Source of the DNA: Isochrysis galbana
Taxonomy: Eukaryota > Haptophyta > Isochrysidales > Isochrysidaceae
Direction: 5' to 3'
DNA: 64,000 nt
Assembly (NCBI GenBank): GCA_018136815.1
Contig: CM030934.1
Coordinates: 1,210,979-1,274,978 of the forward strand
This document shows, one piece after another, positions 20,801 through 30,789 of the stretch (position 1 is the first letter of the stretch; every line of letters begins with the position of its first letter). The notes beneath the pieces are model-generated. The model made no database searches, was not told the DNA's origin, and worked only from the letters and a program-made list of their open reading frames with translations. The position numbers were made by a program, and so were the translations under genes.

Positions 20801-22866
20801 TTGCTCCTCCAGTGTGCCTAGGAAACAACAGCGACGATGGCGTCCGCCTTTCCCCACTCCAAATGGAGAACGTGATTGAGACTTACTTGGAGCAAGGGGT
20901 CACTAGAATGGAGGGAAGCGGCGAACCTGCATGCTCGCGCGGCAAAGTGCCAAGCCTGTCACGTGATGAGGACCGCATGGTTCTTCCGAACGTTGCCGTC
21001 CTCGCTGTCAATCTAGTACGCATGGTGGCGCAGGGTACGTCCTCCGAGGAGCGTCGGGCTGGTGCAGATGCCGTCCTACGCTTTCACGAGTGGCTTCCAA
21101 CGGCAACCCTTGTGCAGGAGGTGCGCAAGATTGTCGTCCAAGATCAGAGCCACATTGAGGCGGGCGGACATCGGGGGCGTCGCAGTGGGTCCGAGAGTGT
21201 TCGAGCTTTACAGCTATTGACTCGTCTGCCTCCTCGCCCAGCGGATTGCTCTACTATCGATTGGGCCGCAATCTTTGATGAAACCCTCGTGCTACGTCTT
21301 GTGCTTCCGGGGGAGAACGAGTTTCCCACCTCATTCGAGCGCAAGGAAACTGTCAACGCCCTCGCGCTTCCGCTGGCACCTAGTGTGCTTGATTGGGCAT
21401 TCAGCTCACTTGCATCGATCGAACCTTGCCCATGGCTCCGCTGGCGATTAGGGTGGTTGCTGCAACGTCCAACTTCGTCGCAGGCCGCCCTTACGGCCCA
21501 GCTACGATGGAAGCAATCTTGGGACGCGTCCGGAGTCGTCTGGGCAAATGCCGACGTGAAGGACGAAAGCGTGGATTGCTCTCCTTGCACGCCATGCCCC
21601 TCAACTTCCGAGACCTTCGACGAAGATGTGAAAGGCTCTCCCGCGGTGGTGTGTGCAAGTGTGGTTCCACAAAACCAGCATGATCCCAATACATTCAGCT
21701 GTGCATTCGCGCCGCTGCCGACGTGCGTGTGGTGGGAGCTGTGTGCTTGGCATGATGCCAATCTTGTTCATGAACTGGATGACTCCATATTGTCCGTGCT
21801 CACGGCACACCATCTGCCCTCGAACGCGAGCTCACTGGAGCGGGCGAGACTGGCTGAGCGAATCTTCTTTCTCACTACTGAACGATTGCTTTCGGATCCA
21901 GAGGTCGCCTCTCCGATGGTTGCAATCCGGCTCATGCGGATATGTGCCCAGCTTGTACCTGAAGCCGTTTATGCATCGTACTCCACTGCGCCGATAATCG
22001 GGAATCCTGAGGTGGCAGGCGAGGGTGTGCAAGGCACCTCACTTCATCCAGCGTGCTGGCTCCATCGAGCTCTCAAGTCCTCTGCAAACCGATTCCTCGA
22101 TACCTCGCGGAGGGCGGAGTCCTCGAAAAGCACCCACAGTGGTCCATACCGTAGTCGCGGCAGTATCAATGGCAACGATTTCGAAGCTGCCCAGGTAGCT
22201 ATTGTTCTGGCAAGTTGTGTGCGGGCGCTACCTTCCCAACTGCTTGCGCTTAGGCCGACTCGGGTCATGGCTCTGCATGGCGGCGAGGAAGCCGGAAAGC
22301 TCATGATGAGCGTATTGCGATGCTGCATTGCTCTCGGTCCTCCTTTGCTTACGGAGTTGCTTTTGAATACTGCACAACAACTCAATGTGCTGCCGGCATT
22401 TGTACTGGAAGGTGGCTCTTGTAGATCGCCCACCGCACATGCTGATATGTGGCTGTCCAGAATGTGCACAGATCTGATGGATGAATTAGACCCATCTCAA
22501 TGTGCAGCTCTAGAGACAATGCTGAATGTCTGTGAAAGCGACTTCATCAAGCCACGCATTGCTAGGACTCCATGGCTCGGAGCAACGACTTCTCGTTTGA
22601 TTCAGAATCTGCGCACCGTCTGCGTCGGTGACCCTCCGTGTAGTCTGCGGTCCGTCACCGCGAAGAAACGGCTCAACTTGCACTCTTCACCCGTGTACGT
22701 ATCGGGAACACCTGCAATTTCTCCGAGACAAGTCACGCTATCCTCAACGTGGCCTAAGCGCAAAGGAGATTTCCCACATGTTCACGCTGAGAGGCAGGCA
22801 AAAGCAGCTCGCGTTGCGAAAGTTGACGTTCACGGGCAAGATGACCCATCCCAAGTAGGATCATAG
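17875..22866 (+). CDS. Very large protein of unknown function, single exon
   Basis: One uninterrupted frame of 1663 residues starts at 17875, or two codons later at the next ATG (17881). A G-run of about 20 lies in the 5' flank. Composition is Leu/Ala/Arg-rich with many amphipathic stretches, for example ERLLKILLSLPLHLDAARA and RLEWLLSLQACGDLALRSCL, suggesting an all-helical scaffold. There is no transmembrane segment or recognisable catalytic motif. The C-terminus is basic, with a nuclear-localisation-like stretch around WPKRKGDFPHVHAERQAKAA. A large nuclear scaffold such as a Mediator or THO subunit is possible, but I see no diagnostic motif and give no name. Codon use and the lack of stops over 5 kb make it certainly coding. 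Confidence 0.85.
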   Translation: MRMEGEADDGAGGSATLAISRDRVMRVFDAVEAAELDADELCVAIRRVPPLRGALVQRLQRELADAAGAPPESLAAALVVALDGCDVAQAQRYASRLLGKGQETVTNRLDDALRAFRMPSPTCMALLGAILTLRDVESRDPTRLGAEAIGSPRHELAKHPMVMEGSQAVESCHDAPDGELIDMPDSRGVESRLALVCRLTAIVSEDLRATTSTDRAMLIDCWEYSGRAPLPPWLTSGSPAATTARAKLTSLVGALRLTATALARATPLGLVEWPPSSLQVQHSGDVDVSISIDRDALTATNIDDTFNAQLSDSIIPAAVACIIAARSSHLSQTTGVKGGRASRLRNASVPMSLEALIGYLASDLTVCPRCAAAALLDMVAAQRIATTASWMLHASRLSALSSLHPSVRSGRLAMSLSEYFLPAHRECAKQLNDPEIMVCNPGARNFLHGQHSGASVALQAPSWGDRRLKKLVVWAALLHAEEGAWHASDDKQMAADFISLLAADPFCHSQEATGQGEVAPFISRIARTWSRIWGKRRSTASICTETTAPDGSGHAFLELDELIDCGYGGALAVRTAMHAVRCTGGDMPLSRLLASLEAEAARGTEAVLIACERLLKILLSLPLHLDAARASGETREALLQAEQDARGLCNVLPRDRLTAAMASALFSILACPATYGKCRAHGEPCTFLESLPHLNDALGVVDSILPPGMELEILNVALTSAMLESPRASMADPTSNDYVDTRRGGSIGIVLDAASWLATRLDSPFQYMQWFSCCLERTIRSHSISMRQPHDARLRLLHSAAERVRSGWEAPHVVLQQCAAATTASSSHGRSADVSMRSLATSLVQAALRAGIRPRRSMHAILDDCHGDTIPPSFKPPDAEVFEREEEAKRLEWLLSLQACGDLALRSCLQTLLSSESGVERWDHFVRQSLHREMRLLLATVDGARARLHAWRRLALLLSRLSRWRLPARDVIRTFIAPPVCLGNNSDDGVRLSPLQMENVIETYLEQGVTRMEGSGEPACSRGKVPSLSRDEDRMVLPNVAVLAVNLVRMVAQGTSSEERRAGADAVLRFHEWLPTATLVQEVRKIVVQDQSHIEAGGHRGRRSGSESVRALQLLTRLPPRPADCSTIDWAAIFDETLVLRLVLPGENEFPTSFERKETVNALALPLAPSVLDWAFSSLASIEPCPWLRWRLGWLLQRPTSSQAALTAQLRWKQSWDASGVVWANADVKDESVDCSPCTPCPSTSETFDEDVKGSPAVVCASVVPQNQHDPNTFSCAFAPLPTCVWWELCAWHDANLVHELDDSILSVLTAHHLPSNASSLERARLAERIFFLTTERLLSDPEVASPMVAIRLMRICAQLVPEAVYASYSTAPIIGNPEVAGEGVQGTSLHPACWLHRALKSSANRFLDTSRRAESSKSTHSGPYRSRGSINGNDFEAAQVAIVLASCVRALPSQLLALRPTRVMALHGGEEAGKLMMSVLRCCIALGPPLLTELLLNTAQQLNVLPAFVLEGGSCRSPTAHADMWLSRMCTDLMDELDPSQCAALETMLNVCESDFIKPRIARTPWLGATTSRLIQNLRTVCVGDPPCSLRSVTAKKRLNLHSSPVYVSGTPAISPRQVTLSSTWPKRKGDFPHVHAERQAKAARVAKVDVHGQDDPSQVGS

Positions 22867-23105
22867 CACTAAGAATGTGCGTGTGTGAAGATGGCTTGTG
22901 ATTTCGTAGTGCCAAAAGCTCGCGAGCTCTCGAGCTTCAGTTGTTTCTAACCGTAAGCCGTTGCATTATTGATTGGTCCCAAGCAGGATCACATCACAAA
23001 GAATGTGCGTATGTGAAGATGGCCTAGGATTTCGTTAGCTCCAGAGCCCTCGAGCTTAATTAAGCAGTTTCGCTAGCTGTAAATCGTGGCATTATCGGTT
23101 GGTTC
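22853..23105 (+). repeat. Two-copy tandem duplication across the stop codon and 3' flank
   Basis: A unit of about 126 bp beginning CCAAGTAGGATCATAGCACT recurs at 22979 with scattered changes. The first copy contains the last codons and stop of the large gene, so the duplication copied the gene end into its own 3' flank. Confidence 0.8.
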
Positions 23106-23474
23106 GATCAAGTGTTCGGTGCATCACACTTTTCTCTCTCACAAGACCATGACTTGACTATGCATTGGACTCTGGACAATTGGTTTGCGATGGCTTAATC
23201 GTTAGCTTTTGCGCTTCTCGCTGCAGTGCTATATTCTCTCGACTCTCGACCCTCTTACTTACCGTCTTGCTGGTCAACCAAGTTATCACTTGTCATTTGG
23301 CGCTCACATGCCGCATGTTGACATCATGTTGCGGGTAGGGGGAGTCCGTCCCCGCGCCCGAGACCTGAGAGGACCAGTTTCCCCCCTCCCCCCCCCCCCG
23401 CCGGGATCTCCCGGTCCGTTTGGGCCGAAGGCCCGCCTCAACGGCCCCCTAGCTCCCTTCCCCGCCTCCCTCAG
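23106..23474. other. Intergenic, no gene recognised
   Basis: C-runs lie near 23390. There is no feature to support. Confidence 0.5.
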
Positions 23475-23937
23475 CGACGGCTCAACGTTCAATAGGCTCC
23501 GCGGATGGGTGATTTCGACGAGGTTTGGGCGCGCGGCCTGCCCGATTGGCGTGCGACCATCCGGGTGCATCCGGTGTATTTGATTTCTTGTGTCTTGTGG
23601 GGCCTCCCATCCGGATGGATCGTCGAAAACGGGCACGCACCGCGCCCGGTCTCGACTTGAAGCTGAGTTTTTCAAGCTTTTGCGATTTTAGCGTCTTTTG
23701 TCATTTGTTGTGGGGGCCGGGGGGGGGGGGGGGGTCTGGGTCCTAATGCTACTGGGCCCTGGGTGCTGGATATGGATATGGGGATACGTGCTTGTTGGGT
23801 GTATTATTTGGGAACCTTCTACCACAAAAATCCTCAAATTTCCTCAATTCCAATTCTGAGATGTGAGATGGTATTTTTCACCCCTAACCCCTAACCCTAA
23901 CCCTAACCCCTAAGAAAAACCGTGTTTGACCGCCCTA
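23475..23937 (+). repeat. Truncated copy of the 57.7-58.1 kb repeat, with telomere-like repeats
   Basis: It matches 57737-58141 along its length, including GGCTCAACGTTCAATAGGCT-like sequence, the ATCCGGATGGATCGTCGAAA stretch and the end TTTGACCGCCCTA. Within the terminal part (about 23880-23912) there are four to five CCCTAA/CCCCTAA units where the other copy has only CACCCCTAATAA. The plant-type telomere repeat here is part of the element end, not a chromosome end. Confidence 0.8.
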
Positions 23938-24330
23938 GGTCATGCTGTCATGCTCGATCCGTCACATCTCCATCGCGCGGCTGTGCTGCGCGCTGCCCGA
24001 TGGCGCAGAGCGTTGCCGGCCTGCGCCGCCCGCACCTCGCGATCCACATGTGGAGGGCCAGTGCCAGTGTCAGCAAGACAGCGGGGCATCCAGCACCTCC
24101 TGCATGGTGTAGGGGCGCGTCGGCATCGCTCTCATCTCTCCGGACGTTGCGCTCTTGCACGCAAGTCATTACAAAGGTAAGCCTGCCTTTTATGGAGGTG
24201 TTGCAACACTGTTGAAACTTGAAAGAGCGGCCCAAGCGCTGTTTCAACTTTACTCTTTAATGATCTCTACTTCCTCATTTCCTCCGACTCCCGGCGAGGG
24301 GCCGAGCGCAGCGCGCCAGGCTGCGGTGCG
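23938..24330. other. 5' flank of the 24331 gene; faint repeat
   Basis: Part (about 23990-24160) resembles 44860-45010 on the same strand, sharing an ATCCACATGTG block and a conserved minus-strand peptide LHMWIA. This is probably an old repeat. No gene is called. Confidence 0.45.
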
Positions 24331-24885
24331 ATGGACGCCCTCGCCGCACTGGGCAACTATGACGAGGCGAGCGGCAGCGACTCGGACGAGAGTATGAAGG
24401 ATGACATGCCGAGCACAGCGGCAACAGTGGGAGCGAAAGCTGCGGCAGCATCGCTCTCGGCTGCTGCCGCCCCTCAAACTGAGAGGACGAACACCTCTGC
24501 CCTTCCTGATGCTGGAGGGCTTGGTCTGCCCGACTCTTGGACGACATATGACGACGACGGCGGCATAGAGGAGGCAGCACATGATCCCACCGGAACCAAA
24601 TATAATGCTGTACCGACCCCATCGTGCTTGGGAAATACGCATAGCTTTTTGAGACCTGGTGTCAGGGTGCACAAGCCTGCAGCTATGCCTGCCTTCTCAA
24701 CTCAGTCTGGTGGAACCTCTGCAATGGAGCCACCCCCAGCAAAGCGGCAAGCTATCGCTGCTGTGACCTTGTCGCGTCGTGCTCCTAGTGGCCAGTTGTT
24801 ACCGCCGCAGCTACGTAGACCCAATGTTGTCACAGAAGATGCCTCGGCGTGGTCATCTAAGGCCAAGCCACGACGTCCAGCATAG
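24331..24885 (+). CDS. Small conserved-looking nuclear protein of unknown function
   Basis: 184 residues. The N-terminus MDALAALGNYDEASGSDSDES is the short hydrophobic-then-acidic start common to spliceosome-associated proteins. The middle has a Pro/Gly hinge (PDSWTTYDDDGGIEE), and PPPAKR looks like a nuclear signal. The C-terminus carries LLPPQLRRPNVVTEDASAW followed by basic residues. I recall similar LxPPQLxRPNxxTED tails in small uncharacterised plant and algal proteins but cannot name the family. No enzyme motif is present. There is no intron and the gene stands alone, with about 1 kb to the next gene. Confidence 0.7.
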   Translation: MDALAALGNYDEASGSDSDESMKDDMPSTAATVGAKAAAASLSAAAAPQTERTNTSALPDAGGLGLPDSWTTYDDDGGIEEAAHDPTGTKYNAVPTPSCLGNTHSFLRPGVRVHKPAAMPAFSTQSGGTSAMEPPPAKRQAIAAVTLSRRAPSGQLLPPQLRRPNVVTEDASAWSSKAKPRRPA

Positions 24886-25895
24886 GCAGTCTACATCACC
24901 TTGCTCTTCCGTTGAAACCAGACAGTTGCATGCTCGTCATCCTCTCGAAGGACGCTGGCGATTCCCAACACTTGTTTATCCCCCAAGCTGTTGTAGCCCA
25001 GCGCAGCTACTAGTTCTAGTGTCTGTTTGTTCCACTCGCATGTGTCGATAGTGGCTACATGGCTGCTCGCAAGAACAGCCAAAGGAATGGGGAAGGGAGA
25101 CTAGAAGAATGTTGAAACAAGCAAGTGTTACAAGAGCATGAGGGCCCATAATTTTAGACACAGTCCACCCAGCATGCTGTACATCTTGGTTGACTCATAG
25201 TTGTCTCCCCGATCCACGAGGTATGCTTAGAACCTTGAAAAAGATTATTCCATCATCCTCACTCCTCACTTGCCTGTAGACTATTGCTCTCCCCCACGCT
25301 ACCCGAGCGCCCGCTAAAGCGGTGGTGACCCTCGGGCCATAAATGAAACTACATAGGAGCTGGTCCTCGAAGGTTAGTATCACCAGGCGGTTGCCAGCCC
25401 TCGAGGATGCTTCAGCTGGCGCGTCTCACCAAACGAAGGCAAAGTGCGATCTTCGCTGAATAGGCCGACGCCTCGAGGACTCGCAGCTCTCATACGACTG
25501 ACGACTGCGAGTCTGGTTCTATCTCATCCTTTTCCCCATTCCACTTCCATACCTCAGCTCCGGCAGGTACATGTGTGATTTAGAGAACGAATTCCGCCCT
25601 CTCTCCTCTTCTCTCCTTCCCCTCCGCACTGTAGGGCAGCATGTGAAGAACGCCGGACGCCAGCCTCGCACAGGCTACTTGCTATTTGTGGAGCTGGGAG
25701 GAGAGGAGCAGTCGGTCTAGAGCATCATGTAGCTGAGCGAGACAGCTCTCTCAGTTCAGCAACTCTTGAGCTCCTCTCATTCCACCTCTCTGCTCGCGCG
25801 TACGCGTTCACCATCCCCGGGATTGATATTCGAGCCCGATATTGCTCAGGCCCCAACATTGTCTAATTCTTCATCGCAAAGGGGCGGACCTCGTC
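24886..25895. other. Intergenic between convergent genes, no gene recognised
   Basis: Ordinary sequence on both strands. No repeat, RNA gene or frame with recognisable content was seen. Confidence 0.55.
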
Positions 25896-27395
25896 TCAAC
25901 CCAAGATGTCGAAATGCAGCTCATAATGATACTCATCAACTCGACCGACGTGGTGTGACGGTATACCGCTTGATGGACCTCGGAAGGTATTGCGATCAAT
26001 CTCGCGTAGCCCTCGCGCCTGACCTTGGGAGAAAGCAGATTCAGGGCCATTTCCGGCTGCAACTGCGACGGACTTCCTTCTAGTAGTAGATACATGGCAC
26101 GATTTTTCTTGCTTCGAGTTTGGAGCAGCTGTGACGACAATGGGGTTGGCCTGGAAACACTGGGGCTCCATACGCCCACGATGCGCTGTGCTTGGGGCTG
26201 CAGGGCTGACGATGTCGCTGCTTGAAGATAGGGCGGCGGACTCTGAGCTAACCGGGAAGCAAGAGGCCAAGAAAGTTTGGGAACGGTCGGAGGGCGGAGA
26301 ACCTCTGCGCCCAACGAACGACCGTACAAAATGCGTAGCGGACCCCTCGCTTTCGCGGCCTGTATCTTCGTGCTGATCCTCTGCTTGGACACTGCGTCTG
26401 ACGCTAGTCGATTTGGATTCATCGTTGCCGAATGTTTGTAGGTCGCCCTTCCGAAGCTTGCTCTTGAGCGAGGGCGCAACGAAACTGCGTGTGGAAGAAG
26501 ATGAGCAATGAGGACGCGTGTTGTGCGCGGAACCACAATTCCATTCACCCTTGCTCTTTCTGGTTGCGTTCGGCATGAGAGTATGCACAGGACTTGCTTC
26601 TTCATCAGCGCTTTCAGATCCACTGCAAGGTTTGCAACGCTCACTCCGGGGAGGTGACTTGCTTTGGGGCTGGAGAGGGATATCGTGCTTGTTGCTCTGC
26701 TGCGGTGAACTCGTCGACGGCAAGGGCGCAACCTTAACGGCCTCACTCTCTTTATTTGAAGTCTTTGTAAAGCGATTATAGGCAGGGCTTCCGGGCCGAT
26801 TCGACGTTGCCGGTGGCAGCGGGGAAGCGTACTCATCCTCACCGCCTTCTGGGAGTGGCGACAAAGTTCGTAGTCTGACGGTTGTGCGAGGTGGACGACG
26901 TTGGAAAGTGAATTTCGGCTTCGGAGGCTTGGCAAAGTCCGGAGATGGGGCATCTCCTGATTGAAGGCGCACAGACGGCTCTTCTGAAGCTGAGTCCGAA
27001 GATGCGGCTGACGCGGCTGTGGTGAGATCGCAAACGATGTGCTTTTCAAGTGATTCCTTCAATTTTGTGATCAGCTTATCCGCATCTGCCAGGTGATTCT
27101 CAGAGCGGACTAGTTCCGCCCGCAGATCGTGTAGAGCTCGCTCCTGCATAGCGCTCGTACGAGCCCACTCGCTCGCCCGACGGAACAGCCGCGCGTTCTT
27201 TTGCACCAGCAGGTGTACCTCAGCCGCGTGGCGCGCTCGCTCTCTTGCGGACTCCTCTTGGGCAGCACTCAGTCTGCCTGCGATTTCACGAATACGGTGG
27301 TCGCGTTGCTGCAGGAGCCTGCTGAGCTCCTCCATCTGTATCTTTGTCGCCACCGCGCTGAGCTGCATTCGCACCGGCTGGGAGAGTACGAGCAA
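25896..27395 (-). CDS. Coiled-coil protein of unknown function
   Basis: 499 residues if the first ATG (27395) is used. ATGs at 27368 and 27335 are also possible, and the last starts exactly at the coiled coil (MEELSRLLQQRDHRIREIAG). Residues about 20-120 form a heptad-rich helix, including LRAELVRSENHLADADKLITKLKESLEKH. The remainder is Ser/Pro/Arg-rich and probably disordered, with short basic clusters. No catalytic domain was recognised. Divergent from the DHX16 gene with about 200 bp between start codons, so the two probably share a promoter region. The long frame without stops and its position at a shared promoter support it as real. Confidence 0.72.
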   Translation of the reverse strand: MLVLSQPVRMQLSAVATKIQMEELSRLLQQRDHRIREIAGRLSAAQEESARERARHAAEVHLLVQKNARLFRRASEWARTSAMQERALHDLRAELVRSENHLADADKLITKLKESLEKHIVCDLTTAASAASSDSASEEPSVRLQSGDAPSPDFAKPPKPKFTFQRRPPRTTVRLRTLSPLPEGGEDEYASPLPPATSNRPGSPAYNRFTKTSNKESEAVKVAPLPSTSSPQQSNKHDIPLQPQSKSPPRSERCKPCSGSESADEEASPVHTLMPNATRKSKGEWNCGSAHNTRPHCSSSSTRSFVAPSLKSKLRKGDLQTFGNDESKSTSVRRSVQAEDQHEDTGRESEGSATHFVRSFVGRRGSPPSDRSQTFLASCFPVSSESAALSSSSDIVSPAAPSTAHRGRMEPQCFQANPIVVTAAPNSKQEKSCHVSTTRRKSVAVAAGNGPESAFSQGQARGLREIDRNTFRGPSSGIPSHHVGRVDEYHYELHFDILG

Positions 27396-27597
27396 ATAGA
27401 GGAGGAGAGAGAGAGTGGAGGAGGAGATTCGACGGACGGAGGTCCCCTCTCGCTTCCCGCCAATTCTCTCTCTGTGTAGCTCTCTCTCTCTCTTCTCTCA
27501 CCCTCTGCTTCCCCCCCCCCCCCCTCCTCCCCCGCGCGGTATCATCAGCTGTCTCTGGCTCCCTCTGCGAGGGCGGCCTTGCCCGCCCCGCTGGACG
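27396..27597. promoter_or_regulatory. Shared divergent promoter/5'UTR region
   Basis: Only 202 bp separate the start codons of the coiled-coil gene (minus) and the DHX16 gene (plus). The stretch contains GAGA and CTCT tracts (27405-27500) and a C-run (27511-27524), as in the leaders of several other genes here. No TATA box is evident. A bidirectional promoter is inferred from spacing alone. Confidence 0.5.
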
Positions 27598-30500
27598 ATG
27601 CCGTCGCTGCGAGACTGGGTGTCCGACCAGCTTCACGCGCTGCTCGGCTACTCCGAGGGGTACCTAGCGGACTATGTGACTAATCTTGCTTCTTCAGAGC
27701 CCTCCGCCGCAGCCCTACTCGCAAAGCTCCACGCAGCAGACATCCCGAAGGGGAACGACGCCAGCCGCTTTGCAGCAGAGCTCTTCCGCCGCGCGCCGCG
27801 CCAGCCGCAGCGCGCGGCGAAAGCGTCGGCAGACGCAGTTGAGCGGAGAGAGAAGGCATCTCTTCTCCGCCAGAACGAGCAGTACGCCATGGTCGACGAT
27901 GAGGATGACGAGGCCGCCGAGACGGAGGCTGCTGTCCAGAGAGCTCTGCTCGAGCGGCAGAGAGCACAGCGGAAGCGTGGACGTGGCGATGCTGTAGGTC
28001 GCGATGGCGCCGGCGACTCGGAATCTGCAGCGCTATTATCAGTAGTGGACGGTGGGGGCGACGTCGCGGAGTCGGCCGCAGCGGAAGCTGAGGAAGCGCG
28101 CGTGCGCGACCTAACAGAACGCGACGAGTTCGCGGAGCGCTTGCGGCAGCGTGACCTAGCCAAGACGCGTAAAGTGGGAGACGATGCGCTCGCAGTCGCC
28201 GGGCGACGCGAGGAAGAACGACAGATGCTGAAAGCAAATGATGATGAGCGAGGTAAGCTTCTGGAAGAGTTACGCAAGGTCTCGCGACAAGTCTATCTTG
28301 AGAAACGTGAGAAGCAAAAGCTAGAGGAGGCGCGCGATGATGTCCGGGATGAGGAGTATCTCTTTGGCGACGTGGAGCTCACAGAGCGTGAGAAAAAGGA
28401 GCGCGAGCTCAAGAAGCGGCTATATGAGCTGGCTCATGAACGCGTTAACATTTCGGACAAGGTGGAGCGGTATCACATGCCAACCGCGTACGATGACATG
28501 GAGGCTGGGCCCAAGCAAGACGAAAGGTTTGGTGGGTTGATGGCGCGATATCAGGAAGAAGAAGTTGAGGAGATGAATGAGTTCCAGGCATGGGATGCTA
28601 CACAGATCAAGAGATCCACCGCAAAGGTCGGCGCGGCCGACCGACGAGCTGGACAGATGGGTGACGGTGCGCGCCAAGACTATGAACTAGTCATGGCCGT
28701 CGATGAGCAGATAGACTTCATCGCTGATGAGGTCATCGCTGGAAATTTGGGCGAGGCAGACGTAGCGGCGGTGCCCAAGAAGGCAAGCAAGAAGGATAGT
28801 CTTGCAGAAGTGCGGCGCTCGCTCCCAGTCTTCCCATACCGGCAGCAGATCATCGATGCAGTGAACGAGTACCAATGCCTCATTATTGTAGGCGAAACAG
28901 GATCGGGCAAGACGACCCAAATCCCACAATACCTCTATGAGGCAGGCTTTTGCGAGGGTGGCAAGAAGATTGGGTGCACTCAGCCGCGCCGCGTGGCAGC
29001 CATGTCTGTTGCGGCGCGTGTCGCGGAAGAGGTTGGATGCAAGCTTGGGAATGAGGTAGGGTACTCCATCCGCTTTGAGGATTGCACTTCTGAGCGGACG
29101 GTGTTGAAGTACATGACAGATGGAATGCTCTTGCGCGAGTTCTTGGGCGAACCGGATCTTGCCTCGTACTCTGTGATGATTCTTGACGAGGCGCACGAGC
29201 GCACTCTACACACGGACATCCTCTTTGGCTTGCTCAAGGACATTGCACGCTTCCGCCCCGACATCAAGCTGCTTGTCTCGTCTGCTACCCTTGATGCTGC
29301 GAAATTCTCCGAATACTTTGACGATGCACCTGTGTTCAACATTCCGGGCCGGCGATACCCTGTGGACATATTGTACACTAAGGCGCCCGAGGCAGATTAC
29401 CTTGAGGCCGCTGTAGTGACTATCCTTCAGATTCACATTACTCAGGGGCCGGGAGACATCCTTGTCTTCTTCACAGGTCAAGATGAGATTGAATCTGCAC
29501 AAGAAACTCTCCAACACCGGACGCGCGGGTTTGGTACACGTATCGCCGAGCTTATTGTCCTGCCGATTTATGCCAATCTGCCGTCTGATATGCAGGCGAA
29601 AATTTTTGAGCCCACGCCTCCAGGTGCGCGGAAAGTCGTTCTAGCCACGAACATTGCGGAAACATCAATCACCATTGACAACATTATCTACGTCATCGAT
29701 CCTGGTTTTAACAAGATGAATTCTTACAATCCACGCACGTCGATGGAATCACTCATCGTGACGCCTGTGGCTAAGTCTTCTGCCAACCAGCGCGCCGGTC
29801 GCGCCGGTCGCGTGGCGCCTGGAAAGTGCTTCCGGCTGTACACCAAATGGGCATACCTCAATGAACTCGAGGATAACATCATCCCGGAGATTCAGCGGAC
29901 CAATTTGGGTTCCGTCGTCTTGATGTTGAAGTCGCTCGGAATCAATGACTTGATACACTTCGATTTTATGGACCCGCCGCCCGCTGAGACACTTATTCGA
30001 GCGCTAGAGCAGCTGTATGCACTCGGAGCTCTCAACGATCGTGGTGAGCTGACCAAACTCGGACGCCGCATGGCCGAATTCCCCATGGACCCACAACTAT
30101 CCAAGATGCTTATCGCCTCCGAAGGGCACGGATGCTCCGCAGAGGTTCTCTCGATTTGCGCTATGCTGCAAATTGGCGCCTCCATTTTCTATCGACCGAA
30201 GGAACGTGCTGTGCATGCAGACAACGCTCGGACCAACTTTAACCGCCCTGGCGGCGACCACTTCACTCTTTTGCATGTTTGGAACAGTTGGGCCGAAACC
30301 AATTTTTCGACACAGTGGTGCTTTGAGAACTTCATTCAGGTGCGCTCGATGCGCAAGGCACGAGACATACGGGAGCAGATAGAGGGCTTATGCGAGCGCG
30401 TCGAGCTCGAGGTTGCGTCGAATCCAAACAAGACGGATGCCGTGGCCAAGGCTATATGTGCTGGCTACTTCTACCACACAGCAAAATTGCAGAAAACTCT

Positions 30501-30774
30501 AGATTACCGTACCATCAAGCATCCCCAAACCGTGCACATCCATCCATCGTCCACGCTGCATGGCTCGCAGCCCCGATGGGTTGTCTATCACGAGCTTGTT
30601 TTCACGACAAAGGAGTTTATGCGGCAAGTGATCGAAATCAAGTCAGAATGGCTTGTGGAAATCGCGCCACATTTCTACAAGAAGAAGGACATCGAGGACG
30701 ACGCTGGCAAGAAAATGCCCAAAAAGATTGGGAAGTCTGCAGAGATGAACGGAGCCGGGGCCACATTGAGATAA
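27598..30774 (+). CDS. DHX16: DEAH-box pre-mRNA splicing helicase, DHX16/PRP2 type
   Basis: 1058 residues, no intron. The start at 27598 is chosen because [24 protein letters not shown] matches the N-terminal helical domain of DHX16 (W-V-x-D-x-LH-x-x-LG-x-SE). Upstream codons are low-complexity leader. After a charged linker come the helicase motifs: [13 protein letters not shown] (from residue ~432), DEAH (~530), SAT (~562), and motif [10 protein letters not shown] (from ~731). Winged-helix, ratchet and OB-fold regions follow, ending in the [15 protein letters not shown] segment typical of the OB fold. DHX16/PRP2 remodels the activated spliceosome before the first catalytic step, in the nucleus. 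The complete motif set suggests an active enzyme, in keeping with the spliced genes in this window. Confidence 0.95.
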   Translation: MPSLRDWVSDQLHALLGYSEGYLADYVTNLASSEPSAAALLAKLHAADIPKGNDASRFAAELFRRAPRQPQRAAKASADAVERREKASLLRQNEQYAMVDDEDDEAAETEAAVQRALLERQRAQRKRGRGDAVGRDGAGDSESAALLSVVDGGGDVAESAAAEAEEARVRDLTERDEFAERLRQRDLAKTRKVGDDALAVAGRREEERQMLKANDDERGKLLEELRKVSRQVYLEKREKQKLEEARDDVRDEEYLFGDVELTEREKKERELKKRLYELAHERVNISDKVERYHMPTAYDDMEAGPKQDERFGGLMARYQEEEVEEMNEFQAWDATQIKRSTAKVGAADRRAGQMGDGARQDYELVMAVDEQIDFIADEVIAGNLGEADVAAVPKKASKKDSLAEVRRSLPVFPYRQQIIDAVNEYQCLIIVGETGSGKTTQIPQYLYEAGFCEGGKKIGCTQPRRVAAMSVAARVAEEVGCKLGNEVGYSIRFEDCTSERTVLKYMTDGMLLREFLGEPDLASYSVMILDEAHERTLHTDILFGLLKDIARFRPDIKLLVSSATLDAAKFSEYFDDAPVFNIPGRRYPVDILYTKAPEADYLEAAVVTILQIHITQGPGDILVFFTGQDEIESAQETLQHRTRGFGTRIAELIVLPIYANLPSDMQAKIFEPTPPGARKVVLATNIAETSITIDNIIYVIDPGFNKMNSYNPRTSMESLIVTPVAKSSANQRAGRAGRVAPGKCFRLYTKWAYLNELEDNIIPEIQRTNLGSVVLMLKSLGINDLIHFDFMDPPPAETLIRALEQLYALGALNDRGELTKLGRRMAEFPMDPQLSKMLIASEGHGCSAEVLSICAMLQIGASIFYRPKERAVHADNARTNFNRPGGDHFTLLHVWNSWAETNFSTQWCFENFIQVRSMRKARDIREQIEGLCERVELEVASNPNKTDAVAKAICAGYFYHTAKLQKTLDYRTIKHPQTVHIHPSSTLHGSQPRWVVYHELVFTTKEFMRQVIEIKSEWLVEIAPHFYKKKDIEDDAGKKMPKKIGKSAEMNGAGATLR

Positions 30775-30789
30775 CTAAATAATTAAAAT

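Noticed and set aside
23880-23912. Chromosome end or fused telomere
   Set aside because: Unique and repeat sequence continues on both sides, and the same position in the other copy of the repeat already has CACCCCTAA, so it is part of an element end.
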